Shown here piece by piece: positions 10,724 through 23,500 of a DNA stretch of 64,000 bases. The notes below the pieces were generated by a model that saw only the letters and a list, made by a program, of their open reading frames with translations, was not told the origin of the DNA and ran no database searches. Numbering within the stretch: the stretch's first letter is position 1; each line of letters starts with the position of its first letter. Made by a program: the position numbers and the translations under genes. The stretch is from Chimonanthus salicifolius (taxonomy: Eukaryota > Streptophyta > Magnoliopsida > Laurales > Calycanthaceae), in the NCBI GenBank assembly GCA_013350335.1, contig CM023534.1, positions 3,224,001-3,288,000 of the forward strand, read 5' to 3'.

Positions 10724-13700
10724 TTAGACTTTAAAGCCACGGCTGTTTCTCCTGCCCCTAGCTTTTTCAAACTTCCTGCCCTTAGAACGGACATAGGGTT
10801 TGGTGTGGCTATGGGGTACTCCAGGTGCCTTCCCAAAATGCTTCACAGCCTCCCTAGCATTCTTAGGGCCCCTCAGAAGAACCTGAGACCATGAAAACAG
10901 ATGAGAGCAATCTTCTCATTAGGCATCAAAGAAACTTTTTTTCATGTTGACATGCATAGGGAAAGAAACAAGATTGTGATCGGTTTTCAAGAAATAAGTG
11001 CATTTGAAATTCTGGATACACTAATAAACTGCACCTTCCTAGATTACAAAGGTATCATACTCCAAAATGAACGAGCACAATTATTAGTTGCAGAAAAGCA
11101 AACATATTGATTGCTTCTAGTAAAACTAATACCCATCTCTACTAAGTCACTCGTGAGCCACAACTTAATAAAGAATGATAATGCCTTCTGTAGTTAAAAG
11201 TAGGATCAGTAATCAGTAATCACATGGTCTTTTTATGCCGAAATATTATTTTCAATAAAGCTGAAAGAACAAACAGCATAGTAGAAAATCAGATGGAGAA
11301 CCAAGTATTTTTTTTAAATATTAGCAACAAAATTAAGCCATTGATTGCTCTGTCAGCAGCCCCATGAAATCTCTAAACCCTTAAATATCTCCATTTTGAA
11401 CAATTCCTTTCATAAGATAAATTTCCTTTCCTATATATATCCAAGCTTTTGCTGAATGATTCAAGACATATCCCAAAGAGAACCCTAAATTTCATAGCTT
11501 TAACAATGGGTAGTTGGTTTGTGTATTATCATATAAATATTAGAGCATACTCTGATGTCCAGGTACAGAGACACAAGAATGAATATAGAATCAAAGATAT
11601 GCAAAGAAAACATCATTTTCCAAAATATCATGGACAAAGATACATAAAGCCTTTTTCATGAACTTCCTTATGGAGCTAATTTACCCCATTCACACAGTGT
11701 GGCTCTAAAATCAAACATTCAGTAGTCTCAAGCATATATTATTCTGATTTTTCATTAAAAAAGTTCCACAGGTCAGAATGCTTTCCAGACTTAGCCTGCA
11801 TACAAAGGCATACATCTAGTGACCAACTTACCCTAGTCTAATTCTCACACTTAGCTACCTTAAGCTAATATCTCTCTGTTTGGCTTGCAGCTTATATCTT
11901 GTCAAAATTTCATATTGGTTCCATCATAGTATAGTCCTACCATTTGCATGCCCACATTGCCCGCATGCCTATGTAGTGACTTATATCTTGTCAATATTTC
12001 ATATTGGTTCCTTCATAGTATAGTCCTACCTTTTGCATGCCCACATTGCTCACATGCCTATGTAGTGACTGGTTGTATAAGGTCTCTGCATATTTTACAA
12101 GTGATAACAAATTTCATCACAGTTTTTCATGATACATGCATTTTTTTGGGATCCCCCAAAACAAAAGGCTAGAAGTTCAATCTAACCATTCAATGTTCAT
12201 CCATAAGTTCAATGGTTATGAAAATCACATCAGAATGATGGATAATCGACATTAGGTGTTTCTTAACCAACAGCAAAACATGCATATAGATGGGCTAAAT
12301 GGTTGTACTAGAGAAGTTGGGACTTGGGAGAGAGACATATAACTAAAAAAGGCAAATTTGCAATTTATCTAAAAACCCTCTTATTCCTTTGAAGGAAGGC
12401 AGCCTTCAAACTCCCAACAACTGATCCTAAAATTGAAACAACCACCTTTTTGGTGTATTGAAACTCTCCCCATGCAATGGCAAAGGAGGAATTTTTTCTG
12501 ACGGCACCACAGAGAACCAAGGACAAAAGGAATAAGACGGCTAGCAGCCCTCTACCTCCCAACAACTGATGCTGAAATTGAAACAATAACCTTTTTGGTT
12601 CCTTGAAAATTCTCGTGCAATGGCAAAGGAGGACATTTTTCCGATGGCACCACAAAGAACAACCTTTTTGGTCTCTTGAACCTCTCCTCATGCAATGGCA
12701 AAGGAGTACAGTTTTCTGATGGCACCACAAAAAACAAGGACAAAAGGATAATCTCCCTCCCTCCCTCCTGAACAAGGTCCTATAGTGTGCAGTGTCCTCG
12801 TGGATTCAAAGGTCTAAGCATGTGGCCATACATCATTGAATGTCTGCGGCAAGCCCCATGCATCATCGAAAGCAATATGAAAACAGAATCATATAAAGAT
12901 GAAAAATATACCAAGCAGAATCTTTCTTCTTTTTTTGAAAGGTTACTGAGCAGGAGTTCACCTACCGTGTTTTGTCCAAGAGGTGCCCTTAGGGCAAGTT
13001 CATCAAAGGTTAAGCATTCACCCCCAGCCTTCAGGATGCGAGCTCTGGCTCTCTCTGTAAATCTCAAGGCAGTAACCTTCAATGCAGGTACTTCATAAGC
13101 TCGAATATCATCAGTAACACAGCCAACCACCACTGCAATTTGGTCTTCCTATAAGAACAAAAGTAAAGTTGATTTAGTATGTAAATCTAACAAGCAGAAG
13201 GCCACATAAAATACAAATAAAAACGAAGCAAAAACATGAGAATGTAAATGAAATTGCAGGTGAAAATCAGATCAATCACTCCCAAGATCTAAAAATAAGA
13301 AATTTGACACCTTTCAACAAAAATAAGAAATTAGACCAAATCTTAGTTCACACGTTTGCCAAATACAAGAAAAGTTGTCTTAAAGCTTATGATATTGGTA
13401 AGTGTGCAAATAGCTAGTTACATAAATACACCACAAAAGATGTATCCAAGAAACACACAAACCAAAAAGAATTTTAGGCAATTTAATTATTATATAAAAT
13501 AAATCACATCATCATTTAAATTTTTAAAGTTGTTCCAGAAAGTGAGGGAAGAATGAGAAGGCAATCATAGACAACAACAAAGAAGCCATCAGAAATTGTT
13601 GGTTAAGTGAAAAGGGCACACTTGCAAAAGTGATAATAGATTCAAAACAAGGAGGAGCACATGCAAAAGATGGCCCTCTAAAAAGTAACAAAAAATCTTC

Positions 13701-16700
13701 AGGCACTGAACAGTTACTATTAAGTTCCCATAACCAAAACCCACACAGGCATAGACCCATGTGTGCTAGTCAAAACACCAAACTAAAGCCTGTGATGTTC
13801 AAGATTCTTTCTTCACTCTTCTCTTCTTCAATTCTGAATCCTAGATCCATCCATTTAAAGTGACAATTTCTTGATCTATCACCCAAATATGGACGAGTAG
13901 TTATGGGGCTTTGGGAGGAAGTGATACGACTATTATTTGATATTTGCCAGTGTTTGTGTCTTATTGACGAGATGAAATGGCGTACATATGAATGGCCAAT
14001 AGCTTAGCCTTTGATCCATATTTAAGAATTTTCCAGAAAATGTAGTGATTGAGGCATTCTCTTTTTTTATACAAGGAGGCATTTTGCACACTTGTCACCA
14101 TTTAAGTGATGAAAGGCGTGAAAGGCACAAGGAGTGTCTCCTTGTGTCAAGAGTGGGAAACTGGGAATACTTAAATCACTACTCTTGACAAATATAAAAC
14201 TTTTGAATTGCCACTTATATTATTCCTATTTTCTGTTTGAGACAATATGATATATATAAGTCAATGTAATTTAAAAAAAAAAAAGCTTGAGACCAAAGAT
14301 CTGATAGAAAATCCAAGAACAATTATCAAAGTGGGAACTGAACAGTGATTGGACCTGGCATTTAATTGATGCGGGCATATGTGGACGTAACCAAAATTTT
14401 AATTTTGACCTGGGAGGGTACGTAAGCCAAAAGATTTGGTGTAGTGAACCCATGTGTGAACCAGACCCAATCAAAGCCCAACAAGGTTCCAATGAAATCC
14501 AACAAGTCCATGTGAATTCAGCCCACTATTTGACTTTTCATTGGGCCCAACATGAAGACTCCAAATACAAAATCACATGCATGAATTTGTATGAGAAGGT
14601 TGGTGGAGTTTGATAATTCTCCACTTGTGGGTACAAGTGTCCTAATGCAACTACATGCAGTGGACGTTTGGACTCTCACTACATCACTGTGTGGGCTATG
14701 GAAAGGCAGCACCAAGTTTAGTTTATTTAGGACTTTATGTATTCTTATTTCTTTCTAATTCCAATTTTAGGAGGTCTAGATTTAGAAATTGATATTTTAG
14801 TTGAAACCGTGTAAGGAGGGTCGGCTCCTTTAGAACTTTCTTAGTTTTTTTTATCGGTAGGATTTCTTATAAATATGATTGTAATCAGCCCTTTGGAGGC
14901 CCCTAAGATTTGATGAATAAAATTTGTGTTTTTTTTTTTAAACAAACCTTGGTTTGTTCGCGGGGTTGACATTGCAACCATCTAGCAGAATTCGCCGGAA
15001 ATAGGCTTCTGCAACCAATGGCAGATCACATTGGAACTCTGCAACAAGTTGCAGACTTGCTGGAAAATTCAGCAAGTGTTCGTGTGTTGGTTGCTGCAAA
15101 ACATTGCAGACCTTGTTGGAAGATTACTGCTGCAAAACACGGCAGAACTTCCTTGCTTAGATCAGCTACAGTAGCTGCTGATTTTCAGCAACTCAGGCCT
15201 TATTAAGTAGGCCCTGTGGTATCTCCATTCAGATCAGTTTGGGGACTGTTTGGGTCCATTATCCGTTGATTATCAGAGGATGTGTTCATAGGTCAGCTGT
15301 GTTTCCAGTGAAGACCTATTATCCAAACAAACCCACAGATTTTTCAGATCTGTTTGTGTGCATACAGTGAAGGCCCATTCGGATCTTTGCAGATCAGGCC
15401 CATTTAATTCTTGTGAGGTTGTTGCATTCCTTGGCTTTCACGGGTTGTGTTATCTTAAGTCCTCGGATTGCATTAAGTTTGTTTGATTTATTTTCAACCT
15501 CCATAATCAAAATTATTTGATTGAGTTATTGCTTCAGCTACAAGATTGAGTAGGGCGTCTTATCCTACCCTGTCTACATCATTAATCCTTTTTCACAAAC
15601 TAAAAAAAAATGATCTGTAAATAATGGAAACAGTAAAAAATTATTCAAACACCACCATATTTAAAATGCACACATGCTATTTTAACAAATTTATCTTTTT
15701 GTCCCTTCAAGATTCTTTTGAATTTTTTCCAATTCCATGAGAATAATTACCTCACCCCAATAGCAGAACTTAGTGTCAGTGGTAATGAAGAAACCACCAA
15801 CACCAATTGAATCGCTACAACTTAAGTGTCTGAAACCATATAATTTTCGAAGATAACAGAAACATGATCATAATTGGTGGAGGATACCACTTATAAAAGA
15901 CACCAAGTGCATATGTCCCCACCAATTTAGGAAAAAAAATATTATGCTCTTTCATTCTTTAAGGAAAGACATAATTTGATCACCCTTTCAAATAACATTT
16001 GATAACTGAATTTCCAGAAAGAGGATCCCAGATTTTCCAATAAAACTTAAGATTCTTAAAATGAAACACCATAGTAACTCAAAAAAGTTAAAAACATGCA
16101 AATAAAGAGTTAGCAGTAAAGTGGAATGTGCATCTCCATGACCATGTATCATGTTGCCATCTGTTATGCAACAGAATCTAACAAGTAGAAATGATTCTCA
16201 ATAAAAGCAGAATCAAAACTATTTCTACATTGGTTGCATGGGTAATGCTTAAATGTAACTCCTCCAACATTAAATATAGAAATTTGCATCAAAACATTCA
16301 TCTACAGAGACAGCATCCCATCACTTCGGGAAAGAAATCAGTAACTGTACCTTCCCTTTCATGTATCTAATCAACCTAGACATCGACAGTGGAGGCTTAT
16401 TGACCTTGCTCATAAACAATCTCTTCAAAATAACTTTATTGAAATTACTTTCAGTCCTCCTGACCAAAAATCTGTAAAGCTGGACATTCAAAAATAAAAC
16501 CACTGTCAGCTAAATACCACACAAACCATTGTATAATTGAAAATGCTAAACGCACGAACGGGTACACAAAATAATCATCATTGCTGTGGTTTCACCTAAA
16601 CATAAATAAAAGGAAATTATTCATAATAGTAGAAGTAGTTGAAAGAGTAAAATTAGGTCAAAGTAAAAGAAAATATCACCAACCGCATGCATAACATTCA

Positions 16701-17630
16701 ATTTGAACTGGTCATTCTAAAAGAATCAGTTTAACCATGACAAAAGCACATGAAATGGCAATGTAGTAGAAATTTCCAATAAAAATGAAAATCTGATTAA
16801 TGTAGGAAGAACCAAGAGTTTCTCTATATATCAAATTTTAGATGGATATCTTCAATGCTTAAAGAGGCATTAACAATGAAAGCGCTTAACATATCCATTG
16901 GAAGAGTTAAAGATGCCATTGAACATTCCTAGCGAACAAGCACCTTAGCACAGAACACATTGATTGACAAGGAAGACTGGAGCTGCTCATACAAGCTCCG
17001 TTTTCTATTTCCAGACTTGAAAAGATTATCATCACTATCATAACCACTAATCCATTTAAGATTGGGTCTTTTAGGTTTACTCTTCCATTCTGCCCTATTA
17101 AAAACCACATCCTTCGTCGCTCTACAATCCATCATGTCCCATATTTTCATGCATCCTACCGAAACTTGCGTAGAAAGTAGAATAGTTCTTGGAAAATACT
17201 AATTTTCCAACAGAATAGTTAAACTCATTTTTACTTTCAGCCAATAAATGTTTTTTTTCCAATTAAAAAGCTTTTCTTACTATGAATCCAAACTGATTCA
17301 TATGTTTCCTCAGCTGGAATTTCATCAACTGTAGAGAAACAAAAGATCCAACAACAAAATAGACGATTAGAGCAGAAGACATGATAGAAATAAGAGAAAC
17401 CCCAAAATATACCTTAACGAGAAGCTTCAGATAAATATCATCGGATTTGGGAGCAATGCGCTTCGTCTTCTTGCTCTTGCCTCCAGCTACCAGATCTATC
17501 CCCTGTCATTCATTACCACAAAAAGGAAAAAAAAAAAAAAACAAATATGGAATCTTTTCAACGAATTCAAAAACACCAAAAACAGAGAACATGGAAAATC
17601 AAGGAAAATAAAAGAAAAATATTGTACCAT
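10724..17630 (-). CDS. RPL18: 60S ribosomal protein eL18 (five exons)
   Basis: Coding exons are 17630-17628 (ATG only), 17502-17413, 16479-16351, 13148-12966 and 10882-10724, all with GT..AG introns. The joined CDS gives 187 residues, the normal plant eL18 length, with every exon junction in phase 0. Recognisable segments in order are [88 protein letters not shown] and the basic tail [11 protein letters not shown]. eL18 is a structural component of the cytosolic large ribosomal subunit. The introns are large for a ribosomal protein gene: the third is 3.2 kb and holds a possible LTR remnant, and the fourth is 2.1 kb and holds two sets of tandem repeats. A telo-box lies in the leader (17718-17726). 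No frameshift or lost residue is seen, so this looks like a working gene. Confidence 0.95.
11891..12068. repeat. 89-bp tandem duplication in eL18 intron 4
   Basis: Two head-to-tail units, 11891-11979 and 11980-12068, each begin CTTATATCTTGTCAA and end with ATGTAGTGA. They differ at only a handful of positions. This is an intronic duplication with no coding content. Confidence 0.9.
12400..12750. repeat. Three diverged direct repeats in eL18 intron 4
   Basis: Three imperfect units share the series ACCTTTTTGGT, TGCAATGGCAAAGGAG and ATGGCACCACA. The first two also share the leader CTCCCAACAACTGAT..AAATTGAAACAA, so the older unit was about 165 bp and the third copy is shorter. The long minus-strand frame across them is a by-product of the repeats. 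Confidence 0.8.
14539..15578 (+). mobile_element. Possible solo LTR in eL18 intron 3
   Basis: The stretch begins TGGGCCCAACATG and ends CCTGTCTACA, giving TG..CA ends with a 4-base TCAT on both flanks. Inside are a TATA-like CTTATAAATA (about 14868), a polyadenylation-like GAATAAAA about 50 bases on, and a stretch rich in GCAACAAGTTGCAGA-type words. This U3-R-U5-like order suggests a solo LTR, but the ends are a guess and no partner LTR, primer-binding site or gag-pol remains are present. Confidence 0.3.
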
Positions 17631-20522
17631 TTTCGCCTCCTCTTGGGTTTTCTCCGCTCGAGAAAGGCGACGGTTTCTCGACGGTAGTAGGAAAGAGCTT
17701 TTGTAGGGAGAGGATTTTAGGGTTTTAGAGATGAATGGGTTTGGTAATTTGCAGGAGTTTATCAAATTGTAGTTCGCAAGGTGATTTACTCCTGCGAACG
17801 GTTCACAAATCGCAAGAGAATTTTTATTAAATTATTTAATAAGCTCTTTGCTCATCCAAAAAAAATGATTAAAATATTATATAAGTTTTATGAATTAATT
17901 TAGAATGGGTATTTTTTTTGTAGAGTGTAGACTAATAAATTATTGGTTGTGAAATTGGTAATATTTTTTAATCTATATTTTTTTTTCTCCATATTTATTA
18001 TTATCTTATAAATTAGATTTATATTAAATTTGAATTCATTTCACACTTTGAATTAAACTTTAAGTCACCTATTCAATTTAAATTTTATAACATTTAAATA
18101 CTCAAAATAATTTTTCAAGTTGAATTTTCTCATACGTTTAATACAATAATAGATCTATCAAATCAATTTACTTTTATTGTTTAATATAGTTATATATATA
18201 AAAAGAAGTAGTCATCCAGCCATGTAATATAATTTCTCCCAATCTCTCTAACATTAAGATTGCAAACAGCATGGATTTAAAAATCAAGGCAACATGCACA
18301 TCAACATCCACTCCATTTGGATCAAGGTCATTTTCAATTCTCAGAAGTAAGATTTAAATTAAAATTCACTCATTCATTTTATGTTGTTGAATTTGGCTAA
18401 AAAATCTTGACATTTCTTTTGATGAGAGAAAAGTCAAATTTATTAAACAAGTGATTTTTTAAAAAGTAGAATTAAATAAAATGTAATTTGTAAACAAATT
18501 TAATTAGTAAAAACTGTATATTTCACCTATTTATGTATGTCCTTTTATAAAACAAATAGTTTAAGGTGACCCTCAGATGAAATTTAACATTCATTTAATT
18601 TATAGGAAAAATATTTTTATCGAATTTATTTAAAATATCTAAGATTAAGAAAAAAAAATTGAAACTTTTACATTTAAAATTATAGTAAAAACGCTATAAT
18701 GGAATATGGTTGGGACCATACTACATATATTAAGTTAGAGAAGTTATTTAATTAGATGGTCTAACAAATTGGTGTTTCGTATTATTTTTCAAAAAAAACT
18801 CTTTAAACTCTCACATATTATAAAAAGTCTCTTCGCCTGAAATCGTTTTATCTACCCCATCGGTCATTTCTGCATGAAAGCCAAACCATCGTCCATTGCC
18901 ACCATTAGATCCTCTTTGTGTGCAACTCTCAAGATCAAAGAGAAACCCTATCACTTTGGTCAAATTTGGAAACAAATCATCTTAGGGTCATTTTTTAGAA
19001 TGTTTGTGAGATTTTTAGTCACTTTTGCAATAATTTTATAGTATGAACGTATGGAATATTAATTTATAAAATGGTTGAGACAGTAAAATTTTTTATTCTG
19101 AATGTATTGAATATTGAATTAGAGAGATTTATTACATTTTATATGGACTTGAGGTTGGGACCGATTGCCGATATTATTTTAGACATATTATAACTTTATA
19201 AAGTAACACGTTAAATAAGCTTTATTGTATCCATTTACTGATTTTTTTCAAGTTCAAGTCTGACCCAGTGCCCGCTTTGTGCTTGGGAAAGGCTCAAGTG
19301 TCATTTTCTTAAATTTGTTTATTGAATAGTGAACAAATATCCACTATAAAAAGAATGTCAACCGTCAACTCATGGACAACATTTTAGTAGTAAGAAGGTT
19401 AATCCAAGCCCAATTGGTTGTATTATTATAGGCTTATAGCAGTCCAACGCTTCAACAAATCATAAAACCCACTTTTGCCAACACAAATGCATAAAATGAT
19501 TGAACGATGAGTCAACTGCGGAGATTACATATGGCCCAAAAATCACATCAAATCTATGATCACAAACATCAGTTGAATCAAGTACCAACTGTGAAGACTT
19601 GTTCATGAATAGAAGTTCATCACATAAAACACGGTTATTTATTTAAAAATATAACATCAGTTGAGTCAATATGGGTCTCAACTGAGTCAACTAAGTCACC
19701 AACGACCAACTCTCAACAATATTGTGCTTAAACCGAGTCAAGTGCAACGCATGAGCACCCCTTTGTTGAAGAACACCATTCACAATGAAAGCCTTACCAG
19801 ATTATGACATAACTATTGTTACAGATGGGCACAAGAAAGGAAAAAACTATGAATCATATAAAACGTTGATTTTACAGAGACAGTAAAAGAGAAAAAAAGG
19901 AAAATGTTAACGGTTTTAAGGTAGAATTCACTCTAAAAAACTAGTCATTGAGAAGAGGTGCCTCTCATGTTATATAGTCTTTGATTATTGTACCCAGACG
20001 ACGTGGACTTGTGAACTCATATGCATAGCTTCAACCATATGCATAGCTTCAGCCAGTAAATATGGCTAGAGAAATGGAGCTTGCGCTTTATGACTACTCA
20101 TCGACAGCAAGAGGGACCGACTGTGCCTGAAATTTATCAAGAAATACAAAAGAAAATGCATCAGTCTAATGAAATAACGTCTAGACTATGGAGCATGAAA
20201 TGAGCACAAGGCCTTATGAAACAAGGTAAGTGCAGTGGACCAAGTAACTTTGGCTCTGTGCTCATACGAGATTTCCCCTCGAGCTCTCCATGAATTAAGG
20301 TCAGACATAGAATGAAAGAATTTTGACATGCAAGTTACACCAATCTTTGATACAACTGAAGATGGAATCTCAGTATGAAGAATAATTTACTAATAGAAAG
20401 TTTTAGTTGGGAAAGAATGATGAAACATGATTTACAGCCACCAAGCACTCATAGTATATTATAAGTAACAAGTGCAAGTATACTCATTCTGACTAGGATC
20501 TTAGTACTCATTCCAGACTCAA
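17631..20522. other. eL18 leader and intergenic spacer, no gene seen
   Basis: The first about 130 bases are eL18 leader and core promoter. The remainder is AT-rich spacer up to the 3' end of the sucrose synthase gene. I found no family-like exon on either strand, no tRNA and no clear transposon ends. Bases near 20000-20520 may belong to the sucrose synthase 3' UTR. Confidence 0.5.
17718..17726 (-). promoter_or_regulatory. Telo-box in eL18 leader
   Basis: On the minus strand this reads AAACCCTAA, about 90 bases before the eL18 start codon. Telo-boxes are typical of plant ribosomal protein and translation-factor promoters and act in growth-linked expression, usually with TCP-binding site II elements. 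Confidence 0.7.
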
Positions 20523-23500
20523 TTAATTGATAATTTTGGAAAGGAAACCATCTAGAGAACTATTGTTTGCATTTCTGGGGTGAGAACGTTGAAGAAACAT
20601 CAACGACCTTGCCTGAAGTAGAAGTCATTGAGTTTTTAATGTTGAGCATATTGAATACATATGGGCTTATCTGAAACTTCCTAATAATTAAATTCACACT
20701 ACTGAATAGCAGCAGGGAGCATACCAGTTTGCGGTATTTAAGGGCATAAAACATCTCAAGATAGCGTCTAGTTTCGCGCCTTTCAAGTTTTGAGACATGT
20801 TTCCAGAAGCCATAAACACCAGCTAAAGTCATCAATCTCTCTGAGTAGATCTTCCATGTATACCTGCAGAATGGATAAAACAAGAGAAGAGGTTTATATA
20901 AAAAGGAATGGTATGATTAGTTGCAATTAATTAGAGGCCTTCCTGTTCAAATGAAGAATTATCCACTGGTGGTTGCAATTAGAGCCAAATGGGAAACCTG
21001 AGCCTGATGAAAAGCCAAGAGTAGATATCGACATGGATACACTTTTTCTACCATACAATGTTTTTATGCAAATCAGGCCTTCAAGCTTTCAAGCATGAGC
21101 ACGCACAAGCCTGTGCTGAGCCCAATTAAAAAATGGACCCAAAATCCAAGCTCGAGGGGGCTAAAATTCAATGCTTACACCCCTATTTTTCTCAAATCCC
21201 ATACTCTATGCCTTCAGTTTTGCAGGCCAAATTGCTACCCCTACTTGCAGATGAACGTCTAACAATGAAAATTTATTTGTAGGGCTACAAGTTGAAAGTG
21301 AGTCATCAAATGGATAGGATTGTCCAGAAAATGACCACTTTGCAGTATTACCCATTATGGTGCAAACCATTAGATTTAATGTCTAGATTACTGAAGGGTA
21401 ACTGCATCGTCAAAGCATTGTATCATCTATAAATGAAAATGAAGTGCACTTAAGCTGAGGGGAGAAGAGAAAACAAGCCAAGTAAAAAGGGCGATCTTAC
21501 TTTTCATTAATGCGCTTCAACCCTTGTTGAGAGACTACATCCCAATAGTTTGGATCTTCATTGCACTTCTCAAAGAAATTTGTGATAACCTCAGAAGCTT
21601 TATCACCTTGATAAGGATCAATGTGGAAGCCAGAAACCCCATGTACTATAATCTCATCAGGCCCTCCATGGACAGTGGCAAATGTAGGCAGACCACAAGT
21701 CATGGCTTCAACAACTGTAAGTCCAAAAGCTTCATATAAGGCAGGCTGTAAACAAGAAAAGAAACATCCATTAATACCACAAACAAACAGTGATTAACAG
21801 AACTAGTTATATGATGTACAAGTAAAAATATTACTAGGATTGTAGTCATTCTACATAATTTCAAAAAGAAGACAGCATATTCACTCTCTTTTTTCTAATG
21901 ATAGCATATTCACACTATTAGAAAATAGGGCTTTTAGAATGCAACTGAGTTTGATCATAAAATGTCAAGCCAGCTCTCAGTAGAAGATTAATTCATCTGT
22001 TTTGCAATACAACAGTTAGAAAGTAAACCAAATATTGACAAACTTTCAAGTTGAGCCAGAATTGTTTATTTATTTATTTTTCAACTTAACTGCCAAGTGA
22101 TTATATGATAGTATTAACCCAGAAGGGGTTGGCCTCACGGTCAAGAAGTTCACCTCATAAAGGGAGTTTTTGAATTCAATTCATGCTCAAACCCCTCTGA
22201 GCCACTCCCCATGGGGTTACTCCTCATCGATTTACCAGTGTGTGTGAATCGGGAGGTTTACACATGCTCTGGGGATTAGTCTCACCTCCAATGTGGGGTG
22301 GGGATACCCATGTTACAAAAAAAAAAATATTTGATAATATTATATAAAAACAATCAGCATTTAGCAACATAGTCTACCTGTACAAAAGCTCCCTTTGTGT
22401 CTGCTATGTAACGATAGAGCTCACCATTGCGCACACGATTCATTTGGGTAGAAATCCATCTGAACTGGCCATTCAGCTTGTATTTTTCAATGAGACACTC
22501 CATTTTTTTCATCTCATCTTGCTCCTCTCGATCCTTTGACTCCTTGCCATGGTCACCAGCTACCACCACAAGGTTAACCAGTTTCCTGAGCCGTGCATTT
22601 TTGCCAAACCACTCAACCAGTCCGGTCAAGTTCTTAACACGGTTCAGCCTTGCCATGGAAAATATAATTGGCTTATTCCGGTCTTCCAACATGCATCTAC
22701 AAGAATGTCACAATAAAAAAATCACCATATACACCATTATGATATGACAACCCTTCTTTCTTGAATGGTATGATTTGATGACACCATTGATAAAAATTTA
22801 AGGAATTATTCAGACTTGCTGCATCTGGGTGTGTACAGTTCAGACCATTTTCTACTGGTTCAGGTGATAGATCTCATGACTCAAACGTGGAAATGGAATC
22901 CAAAATTTTCCATATTGGAAGATCATTCCTTCAATCAAAGACCTAGACGAATGGTTAATGGTAAAGACAACAGGTCAGAAACGAACTACAAGTGCAACTT
23001 GGGTTGCCAACCAGAAGCTGACTGACCCAACCTGAAATGTGGGTGTGCTAACCCAACTATTTAAAATATGGGTTCCGTCCAGGCTAAAAAAACATGAACT
23101 GTTTCTCATCTAGGGTCAAGCTTTATAGGACCCAACCGAACCCACTCAAATAATACATATGCCACCTTTCTACACATATGCCACCCAACCCACCTTTCTC
23201 TTTATAGCAACTATATTTTTATGGAGACTTGTTTTTATGAATGCCTCTTTGCTTGAAATAGGCCAACACAATATACACCATACATGTGTTAAATTATCTG
23301 CTTAATTACACAAATACACCCATGATCCAATGTAAACTGACCCAAATTGCTTGGCCCAAATTAAAAAAATGAGCTGGGCTATGAGCAGATCATGAGAGGG
23401 CCAAAATAAGGTTGTCAAAAGTAGTGAACCTAATTTAATATGGGTAAGCTAGGGTTAGGCTCTTAATCTGACCTACCCACCCAATTTGCACACCTAAAAG

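Noticed and set aside
12365..12775. 136-residue minus-strand frame in eL18 intron 4
   Set aside because: The frame is made by three diverged direct repeats inside an intron of the same strand and has no recognisable domain.
15018..15206. Short plus-strand frame rich in LLEN and AAKH-like words
   Set aside because: It follows simple GCA-rich repeats within the possible LTR; codon pattern and length do not support a gene.
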